Assembly: GCF_963576615.1 (NCBI RefSeq)
Contig: NC_088708.1
Coordinates: 54,919,196 to 54,983,195, forward strand
From: Watersipora subatra
Lineage: Eukaryota; Bryozoa; Gymnolaemata; Cheilostomatida; Watersiporidae
Length of the DNA stretch: 64,000 nt
Direction of reading: 5' to 3'
Of this stretch, positions 49,501 through 60,300 are shown piece by piece. Positions within the stretch are counted from its first letter, which is position 1. Each line of letters opens with the position of its first letter. A program made the position numbers and the translations under genes. The notes under the pieces were generated by a model. It was given only the letters and a program-made list of their open reading frames with translations, did no database searches and was not told where the DNA came from.

Positions 49501-52361
49501 CCTAAAATCGCCATTAAAACCTGACAAGCTTTTTTGAATCAAAATTAAGACCGGCCAATGAAACGCCGATAAAGCCGTGCGACAGAGAGTAGGACCATTA
49601 AGTCGTGTGCATTTCCCGAGAAAAACGTGCACATCACACCAGTCTATGGCATTGTCTAATTGCCGAAGGTTTCTGTAATTAACGTAGAAGTACTGAAAAG
49701 TAATCGTTTTTTTTTTGCCGATTTTAAAGTTACTGACATTTTGGACACTTATAATAAGTACTTTGGTATTCTAACTGATGTCCAAAGCAGTAAAAATAAA
49801 GGAAATGACGAGGATATTTTTTTAACAATTCTTATAAGTTTATTACCATATTTAATTATAAAAATAATTATTTAATTTTATAAGATTATTATAAGATTTA
49901 ATTATAAGAATAATCATTCGAATTTACAACATCGAAGTATATAGTGACCGATGGTGTGCAATATGTTACTGTTATTATTTTTCTAAAGATTTTGTAGATG
50001 ATACTGCGGCTGTGCCCAATATCGCGGTACTGCCAAGCCATTTTTAATATCTGCAAAATTAAGTAATAGGCCTACATTCTCTTATAGTTAAACATCAATC
50101 TCTGTGACAACTAACTAAAAGCTGTTTAGATTTTTTTAATTCAGCGTAATTTTTTGCATATAAATACAAAAATACAACTTCTTGATATTGGTTGCTATGA
50201 CGTTTTGAAATGTAAACCAAATTGTGCATTGGTTTTCATTTTTCAAACTTTACCACCAGTTTTCTCGGAACTATGTTTTTGCACTAATGGTAAACATGCA
50301 TTCAGTTTATTGACCATAAAATCTGCTGTAATTAAGCTGCAATCAAATTTTTTTTGCAAAATAACTGAGAATTTTCTTCTTCTGCTAGTGTAGATAACTC
50401 TAAATCTTGCACACCTGACTTAACCATGATTTCTGCGATCATGACCCATTTCTTCACTTTGGTTACAGATCGCTGTCAACACCATTTTACATTCAACACA
50501 ACCAACTTTTAAACTGTGTATATTACACAGCAGCTTGCCATTTTACTTCTAATATTGCATTTCTTCTATTGCAGGGGAGAGATATAAACATACGTGTACA
50601 TGTATAATCTTTTCCTTTCATTATTGCTGTTTGTTGTACATAATAACACCCAGTACATTACAGCTACCATTGCAGTTCTCCTATTGCACTGCAGTGCCAT
50701 TTGACTGCTAATATTGCATTTCTCAACCATCAGTACCCTTTCTTTTTTCCCAATATCACTTTGGTCGTGGGCTGTATGACAAGGGAATTTCTAGTATAAA
50801 TTATGATATTTAAAAAGCTTCAGACTTAAACAAAATGTTTTATTCACTTCTACTAAAAAGTACCTTTAAACCAGCGGAATAATGTGCCTGTGCTATTGTT
50901 AGCGTGTTAGCCAAACATTGGATAAGCCTTGTTCAATCAGTTTTTCATAACAAACGGAGCAGTTGCATTAGCTTCTTTGATTTAATATAATATAGAATTA
51001 CTTGTACTGTACGATTACATTACTAGTACATTACTTGTACGATATGGTGCTAATCCAAAGTCTAACAACTTCATTCATTTTTGATAGCTTTTATCTGGAT
51101 GGTGATCACATCACGAGGTTTGCTACACCAGGCCAAGGTTTCTTCAGGTGGGGTAACCTTCCAGGAAGCAGCATCTGGCCACATAAAAATGGACCGTTTG
51201 ACTCAGAGGTATAGCACTTTCTTATGTCTATTTTATACTAGCGGTAGAGTGTGGTGGAGCGATGCCTGCTGTTAGATGGAGAGGGCGAGTTGAAGCCCTG
51301 CACTTGAGTAGGAGCTATGGTTAACATCATTCAGTTGTCCATATTAGGAGTTATGTTATGATTTTCAAGTTAGTATACACTATTTTGTATCTGTATCGCT
51401 TTGTTGACTATGTAAAACATGTTAAATATGTTGAATATGTACTAGTTGTTGACTTTGACCACAGTCATTATTTTGTATTTGTATATAGCCGTTGTCAGAC
51501 TCTTTGTTCATAATGACTTGCTCATCTGTTATGTAATTCTTATGTAATAATCCTTTTACTCTTTTGTCTCACTTATGTAGTAAGTCAGTTGCTGTTTAGC
51601 TTTCAAATATACAAGAATAACAAATTAGAAATAATAACAGCTGTAGAATCAACTATAAAAATGCAGGGCGGTTTCTGAGAAATAGAGCATTCAAACACTA
51701 ACATATTTTTAGTTCTAATTTTGTGTCTTACAGAAATTTTCTGATGAAAAGACTTCAGTTAAGAAAACACAACATAACCTTTTTGTTTATTGCCTATTAT
51801 CTAAGGGAATTTAGCACTTTATACATAAAGTTTGAAAACTTTCAATTTTCTACAGTAAAGTGCTGACAAATCTTGCGGTATTGGCCACTTTTTTCTACAC
51901 AAAAAGTTCAACATCTCATCTTTTTGATGATCTATTTGCTTTAGCGGTAATCGCAATATATATATTTATTCAGCTCTATGTACCTAAACTGGTTGAAACT
52001 CACATTGAATAACTTTTTGCAACTTTAATTTTTTTCTGACATAACGTACAATAAAAGGTATAATGACTCATTAATTACATAATCCACTGGCAACCAATAT
52101 AAGGTTTACTCTATAGGTTACTTATGTACCAGTTGATATAATTTAATATAATACATTATTATACATTTAATATATATATATATAGATTAATATAATATAT
52201 GATTATACATTTAATATATATAGATTAATATAATATATGATTATACATTTAATATATATAGATTGATATAATACATGATTATACATTTAATATATATAGA
52301 TTAATATAATATATAATTATACATTTAATATATATATGTTAATATAATATAGGATTATACA

Positions 52362-52392
<31 letters not shown>

Positions 52393-52818
52393 GATTAATA
52401 TTAAATTAATATAACATATACTTGATATAATATAACAACAGCATTAATATTGTCAGTATGACGAAGAAGTTACTAAACAGCTTACATATTTTTTGGGCTA
52501 CCTAGTATTAATTACTCTGTCACCTTTGTCTAGATTCAACAAAAGAAGTTGTTCTCACTTGAAAGTTTTTATACTCTAGCTCACTGGCTATCTCTAATTA
52601 TGTTTCAGTTCTACTTGATCATGAATGTCGCTGTCGGTGGAACAAACAGCTTCTTCCCCGACAGTGTATCAAATGCTGGATATTCAAAACCATGGTCTAA
52701 TCGAGATACTAATGCTCTAGAAAAGTTTTGGAATGGCCGAAATTTGTGGCAGCCAACCTGGAAGGGTGACGATGCTGCCATGCAGGTTGACAGCGTAAAA
52801 ATGTGGCAGCTACAGTGA
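37542..52818 (+). CDS. GNBP-like: CBM39-GH16 beta-1,3-glucan-binding / glucanase-like protein, gene B
   Basis: Eleven exons: 37542-37573, 38140-38225, 39726-39827, 40132-40243, 44764-44989, 46631-46705, 46962-47022, 47446-47613, 48887-49154, 51088-51208, 52609-52818. All junctions are GT-AG and in frame, giving 486 residues. The signal peptide is residues 1-20 (MARQVLFLVGL..GLSQG). CBM39 spans about 27-113 (SPKGLRFEI, ATLVAVHYSIN, GVRAGQWNYDLR, YYWVYALVNG), the N-terminal glucan-binding module of GNBP/BGRP proteins. A linker of PVDPVK/R repeats covers 121-146. GH16 runs from about 150 to the end, with the catalytic motif E312-I-D314-I-M-E317 intact. Many insect GNBPs have lost these residues, so hydrolysis is plausible here. 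AATAAA lies at 52885-52890. Likely secreted; immune recognition or laminarin digestion. Confidence 0.94.
38226..39725 (+). other. Intron 2 of gene B
   Basis: 1.5 kb, largely taken up by a TA-flanked MITE (38322-39238), followed by AT-rich low-complexity sequence. Confidence 0.75.
38322..39238. mobile_element. MITE with long inverted ends (Tc1/mariner-like target), copy 1
   Basis: The left arm (AAGGTTGACATGC..., through GTGATTACAAGCTCTTAAAA) is inverted at the right (TTTTAAGAGCTTGTAATCAC... GCAAGTCAACCTT). Arms are about 140 bp and the total is 917 bp. TA precedes the left end and CA follows the right, probably a mutated TA duplication. No coding region. A second copy at 61692-62576 has the same arms. 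Confidence 0.85.
40981..43265 (+). repeat. 34-bp minisatellite, about 66 copies
   Basis: Unit of the form CACACCTCAGTAGAGTACCC followed by AACTACAACCCCTA, with recurrent variants (AGTAGAATACCTAAC, AACAACAATTCC). Variants are grouped into repeated blocks; for example the run at about 41,620-41,900 recurs near 42,400-42,680. A last half-unit (AGTAGAGTACCTAAC) resumes at 44187 after the inserted element. Confidence 0.95.
43266..43359. repeat. Perfect 47-bp-arm palindrome at the left end of the Harbinger-like element
   Basis: The arms 43265-43311 and 43313-43359 are exact reverse complements around a single T at 43312. The right arm is the start of the element at 43314. The left arm is an inverted extra copy of that same end, so two element ends face each other across one TTA. 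Confidence 0.92.
43314..44183. mobile_element. PIF/Harbinger-like MITE with TTA target duplication
   Basis: Ends AGGCCGGTTCACACTATATC and its near-perfect inverse (about 36 bp, two mismatches) flank 870 bp of more GC-rich sequence without a credible transposase. TTA lies on each side (43311-43313 and 44184-44186). The right flank continues the 34-bp minisatellite, so the insertion target was a unit reading CACACCTTAGTAGAG. A 3-bp TTA duplication fits PIF/Harbinger. Confidence 0.82.
44990..46630 (+). other. Intron 5 of gene B
   Basis: 1.6 kb. AT-rich first half, then the 21-bp minisatellite at about 45,672-46,425. Homologous to intron 2 of gene A. Confidence 0.75.
45672..46425 (+). repeat. 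21-bp minisatellite in gene B intron 5, about 36 copies
   Basis: Unit CATGTATATCATGTCATGCTG with C/T and A/G variants. A block containing GTTGTTCTGC..GTCGCGCTACATGTACAG is itself duplicated (about 45,960-46,015 and 46,090-46,145). Open frames of up to 263 codons on the plus strand and 123 on the minus strand are products of the 21-base period. Confidence 0.95.
47614..48886 (+). other. Intron 8 of gene B
   Basis: 1.3 kb of AT-rich sequence with no repeat or coding feature that I can support. Confidence 0.7.
49155..51087 (+). other. Intron 9 of gene B
   Basis: 1.9 kb compared with only 88 bp for the matching intron of gene A (29063-29150). Short open frames occur but none shows a family or splice context. 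The extra sequence has no clear terminal repeats. Confidence 0.65.
51209..52608 (+). other. Intron 10 of gene B
   Basis: 1.4 kb, AT-rich, with a TA-rich tandem repeat at about 52,135-52,400. Confidence 0.7.
52135..52400 (+). repeat. TA-rich minisatellite, ~40-bp units
   Basis: Six or so copies of a unit of the form ATTATACATTTAATATATAT-AGATTAATATAATATATG, ending in a short pure TA run. Confidence 0.85.
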
Positions 52819-52884
52819 TGCGAGATAGCTAGAAAAACTAATGTGAATAGTTTGTGAAATTTGTTGAAACAAATACAGAATTAC

Positions 52885-52890
52885 AATAAA
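52885..52890 (+). promoter_or_regulatory. Polyadenylation signal of gene B
   Basis: AATAAA 67 bp after the stop codon of gene B, in the right position for 3' end formation; it lies just before the 3' end of the convergent FAM124-like copy. Confidence 0.7.
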
Positions 52891-52995
52891 GTAATTATTA
52901 AAGAATATTGCACATTTGATGCACTTATGACTAGAATGCCGTGAGTTTAGATTTTTAGAAGCTATGTAATAAAAGTGACAGGCCTAGCAGGTGCT

Positions 52996-53720
52996 CTAAA
53001 AGCTTTCCAATACATCTATTGAAGGCCTTCTTCGATGTCCATTGTTGTTATTTCTGTCTGGCATTTGTTTCTGTGAACTAGATGTAAGAGCTATGCTAGA
53101 GAAATTTAACTTTTTCTCTTCCACTGCTGGAGTGTTGCTACAGCGTCTCGTACTGATCGCCTTTTGCGTGAGTCTTGGAGACTCAACTGGAGTTGAGGTG
53201 ATATAACAATCTTGGCTTGGTGCTACATCTAGTTGGTTATTTGCTGAAATTTCTAATTTTTCGCTAGATGATACCAAATCAGATGGTACGCTGGTATGTT
53301 GGAAGGAATTGCGATCTGTTGAAATGTGAATAAGCAAGCAGTTTTCATCGGGGTAAATAACCAGATGCAAGTTGTTGAGAATTTGGTTGCTTTGTACATT
53401 TTCTGGTAAACTATCTAGAGTCACGAGAAGGTCTGTACAGTTGGCTGGATACGGCATCAGCCCGGCTGAATGTTTCAACGCTAACTGTAATGTCAGATCT
53501 TTATTACCATTGAAAGTAAAGTATGTGAAATTTGATCTGACACAGACTCCATGTTGCACGAAGAGATTTTTGTAAAAACTTACCATTTCAACAATATTGT
53601 ATGTTGCTATGGTAAACCTTATCATCTGTTTGCCAAAGTGTGTGGCGCTGACTGTGAAAAGTGATAAATGAAGAACAAACTCATAAAATAACTTTGTTTC
53701 TCACACCATCTACTGTAATT
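52996..53720 (-). pseudogene. FAM124-like: Truncated FAM124-like copy (inverted duplicate)
   Basis: The open frame 52996-53625 (209 codons) is about 95% identical by eye to the C-terminal 209 residues of the FAM124-like gene at 23429-27192. The 3' UTR also matches (GAGCACCTGCTAGGC..). Similarity extends upstream through L(S)LFTVSATHFGKQM and YEF to about 53,695, where an in-frame TGA stands. Beyond that only a short CCTTGGAAGTTTC match to the SPWKF region remains (near 53,745). Exon 1 and the N-terminal part of exon 2 are absent. The retained frame could still give a partial protein from the internal ATG, but a pseudogene is more likely. It is convergent with gene B, as the full copy is with gene A. 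Confidence 0.75.
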
Positions 53721-54540
53721 TTATAACCTTGCAAATCAAGAAACTTCCAAGGCCTCAGTTCGCTACCATATTTGTATATTTATAGAGCTATTGAAATGGC
53801 TATCGTGCAGCAAGCATAGAGCTATAAGTTAAGTGATATTTTCTTATTATAAAGATATTAGCTAAGTAGATTACAAGTGATCACACCGTTTCATACATCA
53901 TCGTTTCATACGCTCAAATGGGGTTCACAAGAACTTTATTCATGGCTTCATGTCACCCTACCCCCTCGGCAATGTAGGTAATGCAGAGAGATATCAATTG
54001 ATTGAATGTGTAGACAACACACAGCTACCATCTATAATGTTTAAAATTATCTACGAAATAGCAAAAGTTGTGCTACCTAACATACCCACCTTTTTATTAA
54101 GTAGGTCCTGCTCGCATTAACAAGCTCTTCAAATGCATTTTCTAGTGCAAGCCTCAGGTCCCTAATTCTCAGCTTCATGTGCGAACTGGTGGACTGAACT
54201 TACAGAGCGGAATACTGAACATCTACCGTATTTGATCTCACATTTACTTTTGCAGCTATTCAAACAATTTTTTCAATTTTTTTCGTGACAAAACTTTTTT
54301 ATGACATTATTTAATGATTTGATATTTGATTTGACAAAAAAGCAAAATGGATGAGTCATCAATTTTCTGTGCAACTATTCCATGAAATGATCAGACATTC
54401 TTTCTTCCTTTTTATTAATCAAAGCTGTGATGTACATGTGTAGTCTGTGCTCTTAATAATTGGCAAAGTTTGTTACACAGTTGCTAACAACTTTCAATCT
54501 TCTTCAATCAACAACTGGTATTTCTTATGGTTTATTGTGA

Positions 54541-54972
54541 CTAGATGCATGCCCGGCATTGCCGGTGTGATAAAATGATTACCCAATAAATTGGAGTAAC
54601 TTAAGCTAGTAATTTAAGCTAGTCTGAACCAATACTACAATAAGTGCCTAAAACCAGCTTAATATTCGTTACGTTACTTGTATTGATCTCTCACGCAATC
54701 CTGATCTGCAAGCCTGCTAGTAGTATTTTTCCAAACAATTGAAGCGTGAGTATTTTAACTGATGTAATGAGTATGATTACAATTATCCTATTGTATAGCA
54801 ATGTAGCCGCCTAAACTAGTGGATAGTATGTCTGCCTGCAGACCTGGAGGTTCTCACTTCAAATCCAGTGCTAAGCAGATTTTTTTGTTCTTAAGACTTT
54901 ATCGCTTTAACTGGACACACGGATTACAAAAGATCAACAGACAAATGACAGACACTGAGATTTGTATATTTA
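54541..54972 (-). mobile_element. Short Helitron-like element, minus strand
   Basis: On the minus strand it ends CCGGCAATGCCGG-GCATGCATCTAG followed by T: a GC-rich hairpin, a short gap, then CTAG, as in Helitron 3' ends. The 5' part (ACAAATCTCAGTGTCTGTC) matches the start of the copy at 29986. It carries a tRNA-like stretch (about 54,808-54,880). It abuts the next element. Confidence 0.7.
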
Positions 54973-56963
54973 CTAGATGAATGTCTGGTGTTGCTCGAGT
55001 AATAAAAGCCTTTGCACAAAAAATTTATTTTTATTTAAAATATAATTACAGTTATCATCCTAACTTTCAAGCTACATATCATGAAAAAAATGTTTTGTGC
55101 AGGTCAAACAAATTAAAGCGACTATAAAAAGTTTTAAATGTAAATGTGAAATAATTAGCAAGTAATAGCTAAATTAGTCTGTTTTGCTACAATGATTACG
55201 ATAAAATATGATTTGATAATGATAAAATTAATACGAACTGAGAAAACAAAATAAAAATCCTGAATAATATTATGTTGAATTAATAATAACATTTCTTGCA
55301 TAAAAGTTTGTGTGTATAAACAAGGTTACTGTTCCACAAGAAGCTATCCATCAAAACTTTGAATATGATGATACTGGTACCTCTTGATACTGGTACAAAT
55401 GTAAAAATGAGATACCGGACTGTTTTTGTCTGGTACTTTGTCTGACCGAATGGAGAGAGAATGCAGGAGCTATTCCTACTCGAGATAATACAATTGTTCC
55501 CATGAAAAGTATTAGCCGTTACAGATTCAGCAATCAAATCTTACAAAAACTGGAAATAGAACTGTAACGGCACATTTGAAAACTACAAATTAAAAAAAAT
55601 TAATGGTAGCAAAAATTAGTTTTTAAACAATTTCAAAAATTAACAAATGCAAAAGGTAACATTAGTTAATAATCAAAAGTGCACATTTAGCGTGTGCACA
55701 CGGTATAGGGTATATGATGAGAGCACTGGAATGCTAAGGACTGTATAGCTCGGTGGTTAAATGTGTAGTTTGAACTTTACGGTTACAATCTCCGTGAGTT
55801 AAAATCCAACACGCTGTGAGCCCGGGTAATAAAAAAGTCTTTGAACAGAAAATTTATTTTTATTTAACATATACAACATTTACCATTGTGAGTTTTAATC
55901 TTCATATCATGAGAAAATATTTTTATGCTGTTCAAATGATTTAAGAGGAAAAAGAAAACAATTGTAAAGGTTTTCAAACTTTTTCTAACAACACCAACTT
56001 TTAAATTTCATTTCATATCATGAAAGAAGTGCTTTGTTGAAATAAATTAGGAGGAAAAATAAAACTGTAAATGTGTTTGAATGTAAATATGAAATCCTTA
56101 GCAAGTAATAGTTAAATGTAGTCTGTTTTGCTACGATTACAATAAAAGATTATTTGGGGTACAATTATATGATTTTAGTTTGTTTCAGTGTTAGCATCAT
56201 AAGGTGAAAATATCGCATAGACGTATAGAGTGGTATAGAAACCCAAAGTAATTATCTAATGCAATCACCGTCTTTTAAAAATCCTCATTGTTAAAAAATA
56301 GTAACAAAACAATATGTTAACCTTAGTAACTATAATTACCTACAATAACTTCAGTGTATTTTGTGGGTATAATCTGCAAAAAATGTAGCATTACAATGTA
56401 CTACATGCAAAGTTTTTACCTTCAAGACAGACGTGTAACATAAACTCTGAATATAACTTATATGAATTTAGTTTACTAAACACATACTTGAAAGAAGGGT
56501 GCGTATGGACTTTAATAATCTTTTAACTAAAATTTTATCACTGATCTGTTTACAAACCCATTTTTATTATAACGGATGACTGAACTGAGATTTAATTGCC
56601 AAATTTTAATTCGAAAGAATCTATTTTTGATATCGTTTTGCTAAAAACAAATTAGCCTTAGTACGGAGAGGGCGAAAAGGCATCGCGTTTCATGGAGCTA
56701 AAAGAGTTCATAGATTTTCAATTAACACGTCACTTTGAGTGTGAAAATGAAAAAGGTGTTATATAGAAAAAGCTATAACTTGCAAGAATTTCTGTGGTCT
56801 CGTGGTAAAGTGCTGAATAACAAAACTGCGTTCGCAATCCTCGTGAATTCAAATCCAGCAAGATATAATATTTTAGCTCCAAAATTTTAATAGCTATAGC
56901 TGGACATACTAAAAAACAGACGACAGCAAACAAACGGCAAACTTTGAAAAATATATGTATAGA
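54973..56963 (-). mobile_element. Non-autonomous Helitron-like element, copy 2
   Basis: On the minus strand it starts TCTATACATATAT and ends CAGACATTCATCTAG followed by T. Length is 1991 bp. The interior matches the copy at 29986-31724, for example the segment at 55,270-55,470. No Rep/helicase coding. It holds two tRNA-like stretches, at about 55,742-55,815 and 56,790-56,860, each with A-box-like (TAGCTCGGTGG, GGTCTCGTGG) and B-box-like sequence. Confidence 0.72.
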
Positions 56964-57357
56964 CGAATAAAAAGGAGAGAAGTGGAGCAGGCGTGGGTGT
57001 TTGCAGGTTCAATCTATTACTTTGCAATATAATGGCTGCCATGTTGTTACCATTTTCTAGCTTAATAATTATCTTAACAACCCAGAGCTTTTTTTACCTT
57101 GAGATGATCTATGAAAACATAATTTTGAACGGTTTTCATGGTAGGAAGTATTTGAAGCTCAGGACAACTAATAGGTGTAATGGATTAAAAACTCCAAGCT
57201 GTTTACTCTCTGCCTTACCAAGATCATATCAACTCAAATGAAAGGTGATTAATGAACAGCTGGTGCAGTTCCCACACTAGATGGAGGAGGTGAGCATGTC
57301 GTGTCACTCGTATTCCGGATCTCATTGTGTCTGTGCAGACGAGTTTTGCTGAGAAGC

Positions 57358-60300
57358 ATGCGTCCTCTAATTTTACTTTTGTGAGTTCACTTTATTTGAT
57401 TTATGATTGATTCATTAAAAAGGCCTTTTATACTTTTCGAATTATTCAAATATGCCTTATATTTTTTGTATTACTTAAATAACAATTAATTTGTTATGTA
57501 GTTATAAAAGTTTACAAAGAAAGTTATCAAATTACAAGTGTGTCTCAATTGTAAATGCTACAAAAAGCAAAAAATAAAATAATGTATTATTTAAAGCATT
57601 CAGTTTGTGAGTGCCTAATCTATTGTTTTGGCATTTGAGTAGAAGCTCTTGGTACCGCATAATTATGTTATTGTAAAAGTTTTACTAGGTGGATGACTAA
57701 TCACAGTTAAAAAACTTCTGATGCTGATTGGTTACTGACATAGACAAATACAATCAAAACAAGGTCTGCTTAACTATTCCAATTGTGCTCTCAGTTTTAA
57801 AGAAAGTTATATAATTATGAAATGCCGTTATATACATTTGTGATATTTTTGGAAAATATTTGATTGTAATGCTTTTATATTTTTAGAGGTCTGCTTGTTG
57901 GATGCAACACATTGAATACTAAAGTCATTCTTTCCCTTTTGCAACCTAAAGGAATCAGGATAGAAATAGACGGTGAGTACAGTTGTGTATTTGAAGTTGC
58001 CTTTTCTTTTTTATTACATATATCAAGAGTAGGTAACTTCTCATATATATTTGGCTATTCATAGGACATGTTTATTATTTAGCTTGTAATTTTTTGAGCA
58101 GCCATCAGTTTAAACACCAAGGGTTTTTATAAATCAATGATCAAGTAAATATGCAAAGTTAATAATCATATTAACAAGAAATGATAACCTGATGATCAAA
58201 AGAATTGTGTCAATATTCATTTTGTAACCATCTCATAAAAACCTTGACATAGCCATTAAATAGATGACGCCTGGAGATTATTAAGATTATGCATATTAAT
58301 TTAAAATGCATATTAATTTGAACAGCTCAGAGTGAAGATAGCTGCTGAGCCATAATGTTTCTATAAGTTTTTACAAATAACTGTTGAATGTTGATGTAAA
58401 TGTTGATAGCCTTAGTTCCATTTACAAATGCAACAAAAAGCTATAAAATTCTACGAAGAAAAGTCAAAGTATCCAATTATCAACATTTATATTCAAACCT
58501 ATTGCATCAAAAAGGTTTTTTGTTTTTAAGAATAATAAGATAGTTGGGAAAATATATATACAGTCAAACATGGATAACTCGAACTTCAAGGGACCGAGCA
58601 AAAGTGTTCGAATTATCAGAGCATTCAAGTTATCAGAGCACTGTCACAAGTCCATATATTTACTTATTTATTAGTAGATACATGTACATATACAAACTAT
58701 AATATAAATCAAAAGCACAAATGGCTTGTTTCAAATTAAATGCTTCTAATGTAAAGTTTAAAACGTTTTCATGAAAAAGTATAGAGATTTTTCTATCACT
58801 TGAGATTGGTTTGTTGTTTGAGGTGATGTTATTGCCAGGACGTTTTTTAGATTGACATTGGCAAAACTTGATCGTTGTTGAAATGCTCAAAAGAAAAGAC
58901 ATTTTTTTCTTTTGGGGTTTTACCCACCATCAATTTTGCCGTTTTTTCTTGAAGTTTATGCAGATTACTTTACTTTACCTGGGATTCGTTAAGAGCAGGC
59001 CAGAGCAACACTCCGAGGCAGTTCAATTAGAAGTTTTACGAGGTTTTACGGTACATTCTATATCACTCACGCTTTTTTAATAGATACTTATTGAATGTAC
59101 ACACGTATTCTGTGTTTAGGTCAAACGATGAATAGTTTTTTGTAGCTCAGACAACGTATACGTTTAATTACAACATTTTTTAAGACGTTTTAAACATTCA
59201 ACATTCCGACGTTAATTCAACACGGAATCAACGTCGGAAAACTATTCATCACGGGTTAGCCGAGTCACGCACTCAAGGATTTTCGCCACGCACATACAAA
59301 ACAACATGCGATTTTTGTTTTGTATGTGCGTGGCGAAAATTCTTGCGCGCGTGACCCGGCTAGCCCGTGCTATTCATCGTATCGCTGTATAAATCAAATT
59401 TCACCAAACTTTTAGAAAAGTCGTTGACAAAAATATTTTGCCGATGGTGGTAATAACGACGCTTATGAATTACGAAAAGATGAAGTTTACCTCTATGGCT
59501 TTGAATAAAGTGATTTTCTAAAGCGAAAACAACCGTTTCGGTAGCTGTTGGGCAAAAAAACAGTTCGAATTAACAGTGTTGAATTCGAGTTATCTATAGC
59601 AATTTATCATTACGTGGGAACGGACCAAAGGAAATGTTCGAATTAACCATTTTTTCGAGCTATCCGTGGACGAGTTATCCATGTTTGACTGTAGTGTATT
59701 TATATAAAAATAAAATAATAAAATAATATACTCTCATCTTAATCTGTCAAATTACTGTTTGCTTATAAACTTAGATGTAGCGGGAGCTAGCCTTGCTGCG
59801 GTCCACTACTCCGTGAACAAAGAACTGCAAGGCGTACAAGCTGGTCGATGGAATTATGACATTCGCTCTAAAACAGGTAAGGATTCTGGTGGCTAACTAG
59901 TACTGATGACTAACTGATGGCTAACTGGTACTGATGACTAACTGATGACTAACTGGTACTGATGACTTATTGATGACTAACTGGTACTGATGTCTAACTG
60001 ATGGCTAACTGGTACTGATGACTAACTGAAGACTAATTAATACTGATGACTAACTGATGGCTAACTGGTACTGATAACTAACTGATAGCTAACTGGTGCT
60101 GATAACTAACTGATAGCTAACTGGTGCTGATAACTAACTGATGGCTAACTGGTACTGATGACTAAGTGATGGCTAACTGGTGCTGATGACTAAGTGATGG
60201 CTAATTAATGCTGATGACTAACTGATGATAACTGGTCCTGGTGACTAAATGATGATAACTGGTACTGATGACTAATTGATGGCTAATTAATACTGATGAC

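Larger units (their letters stand above)
53771..57357. other. Intergenic region with two Helitron-like elements
   Basis: No supported gene. Abutting Helitron-like elements fill 54541-56963. The flanks (53,771-54,540 and 56,964-57,357) are AT-rich single-copy sequence as far as I can tell. Upstream signals for gene C should lie in the last few hundred bases. Confidence 0.65.
58561..59691. mobile_element. pogo/Tc1-mariner-like MITE with TA target duplication
   Basis: Ends CAGTCAAACATGGATAACTC and its exact inverse, flanked by TA on both sides (58559-58560, 59692-59693). Length is 1131 bp. Subterminal GTTCGAATTA and GAGTTATC motifs are repeated near both ends. No transposase. CAGT ends with a TA target fit the pogo group. 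Confidence 0.88.
57973..59774 (+). other. Intron 2 of gene C
   Basis: 1.8 kb, of which 1.13 kb is a pogo-like MITE (58561-59691) that itself holds a hAT-like hairpin MITE (59250-59369). Confidence 0.8.

Noticed and set aside
54808-56860. tRNA-like stretches as real tRNA genes
   Set aside because: Acceptor stems do not pair and the anticodon arms are poor; treated as parts of Helitron-like elements.
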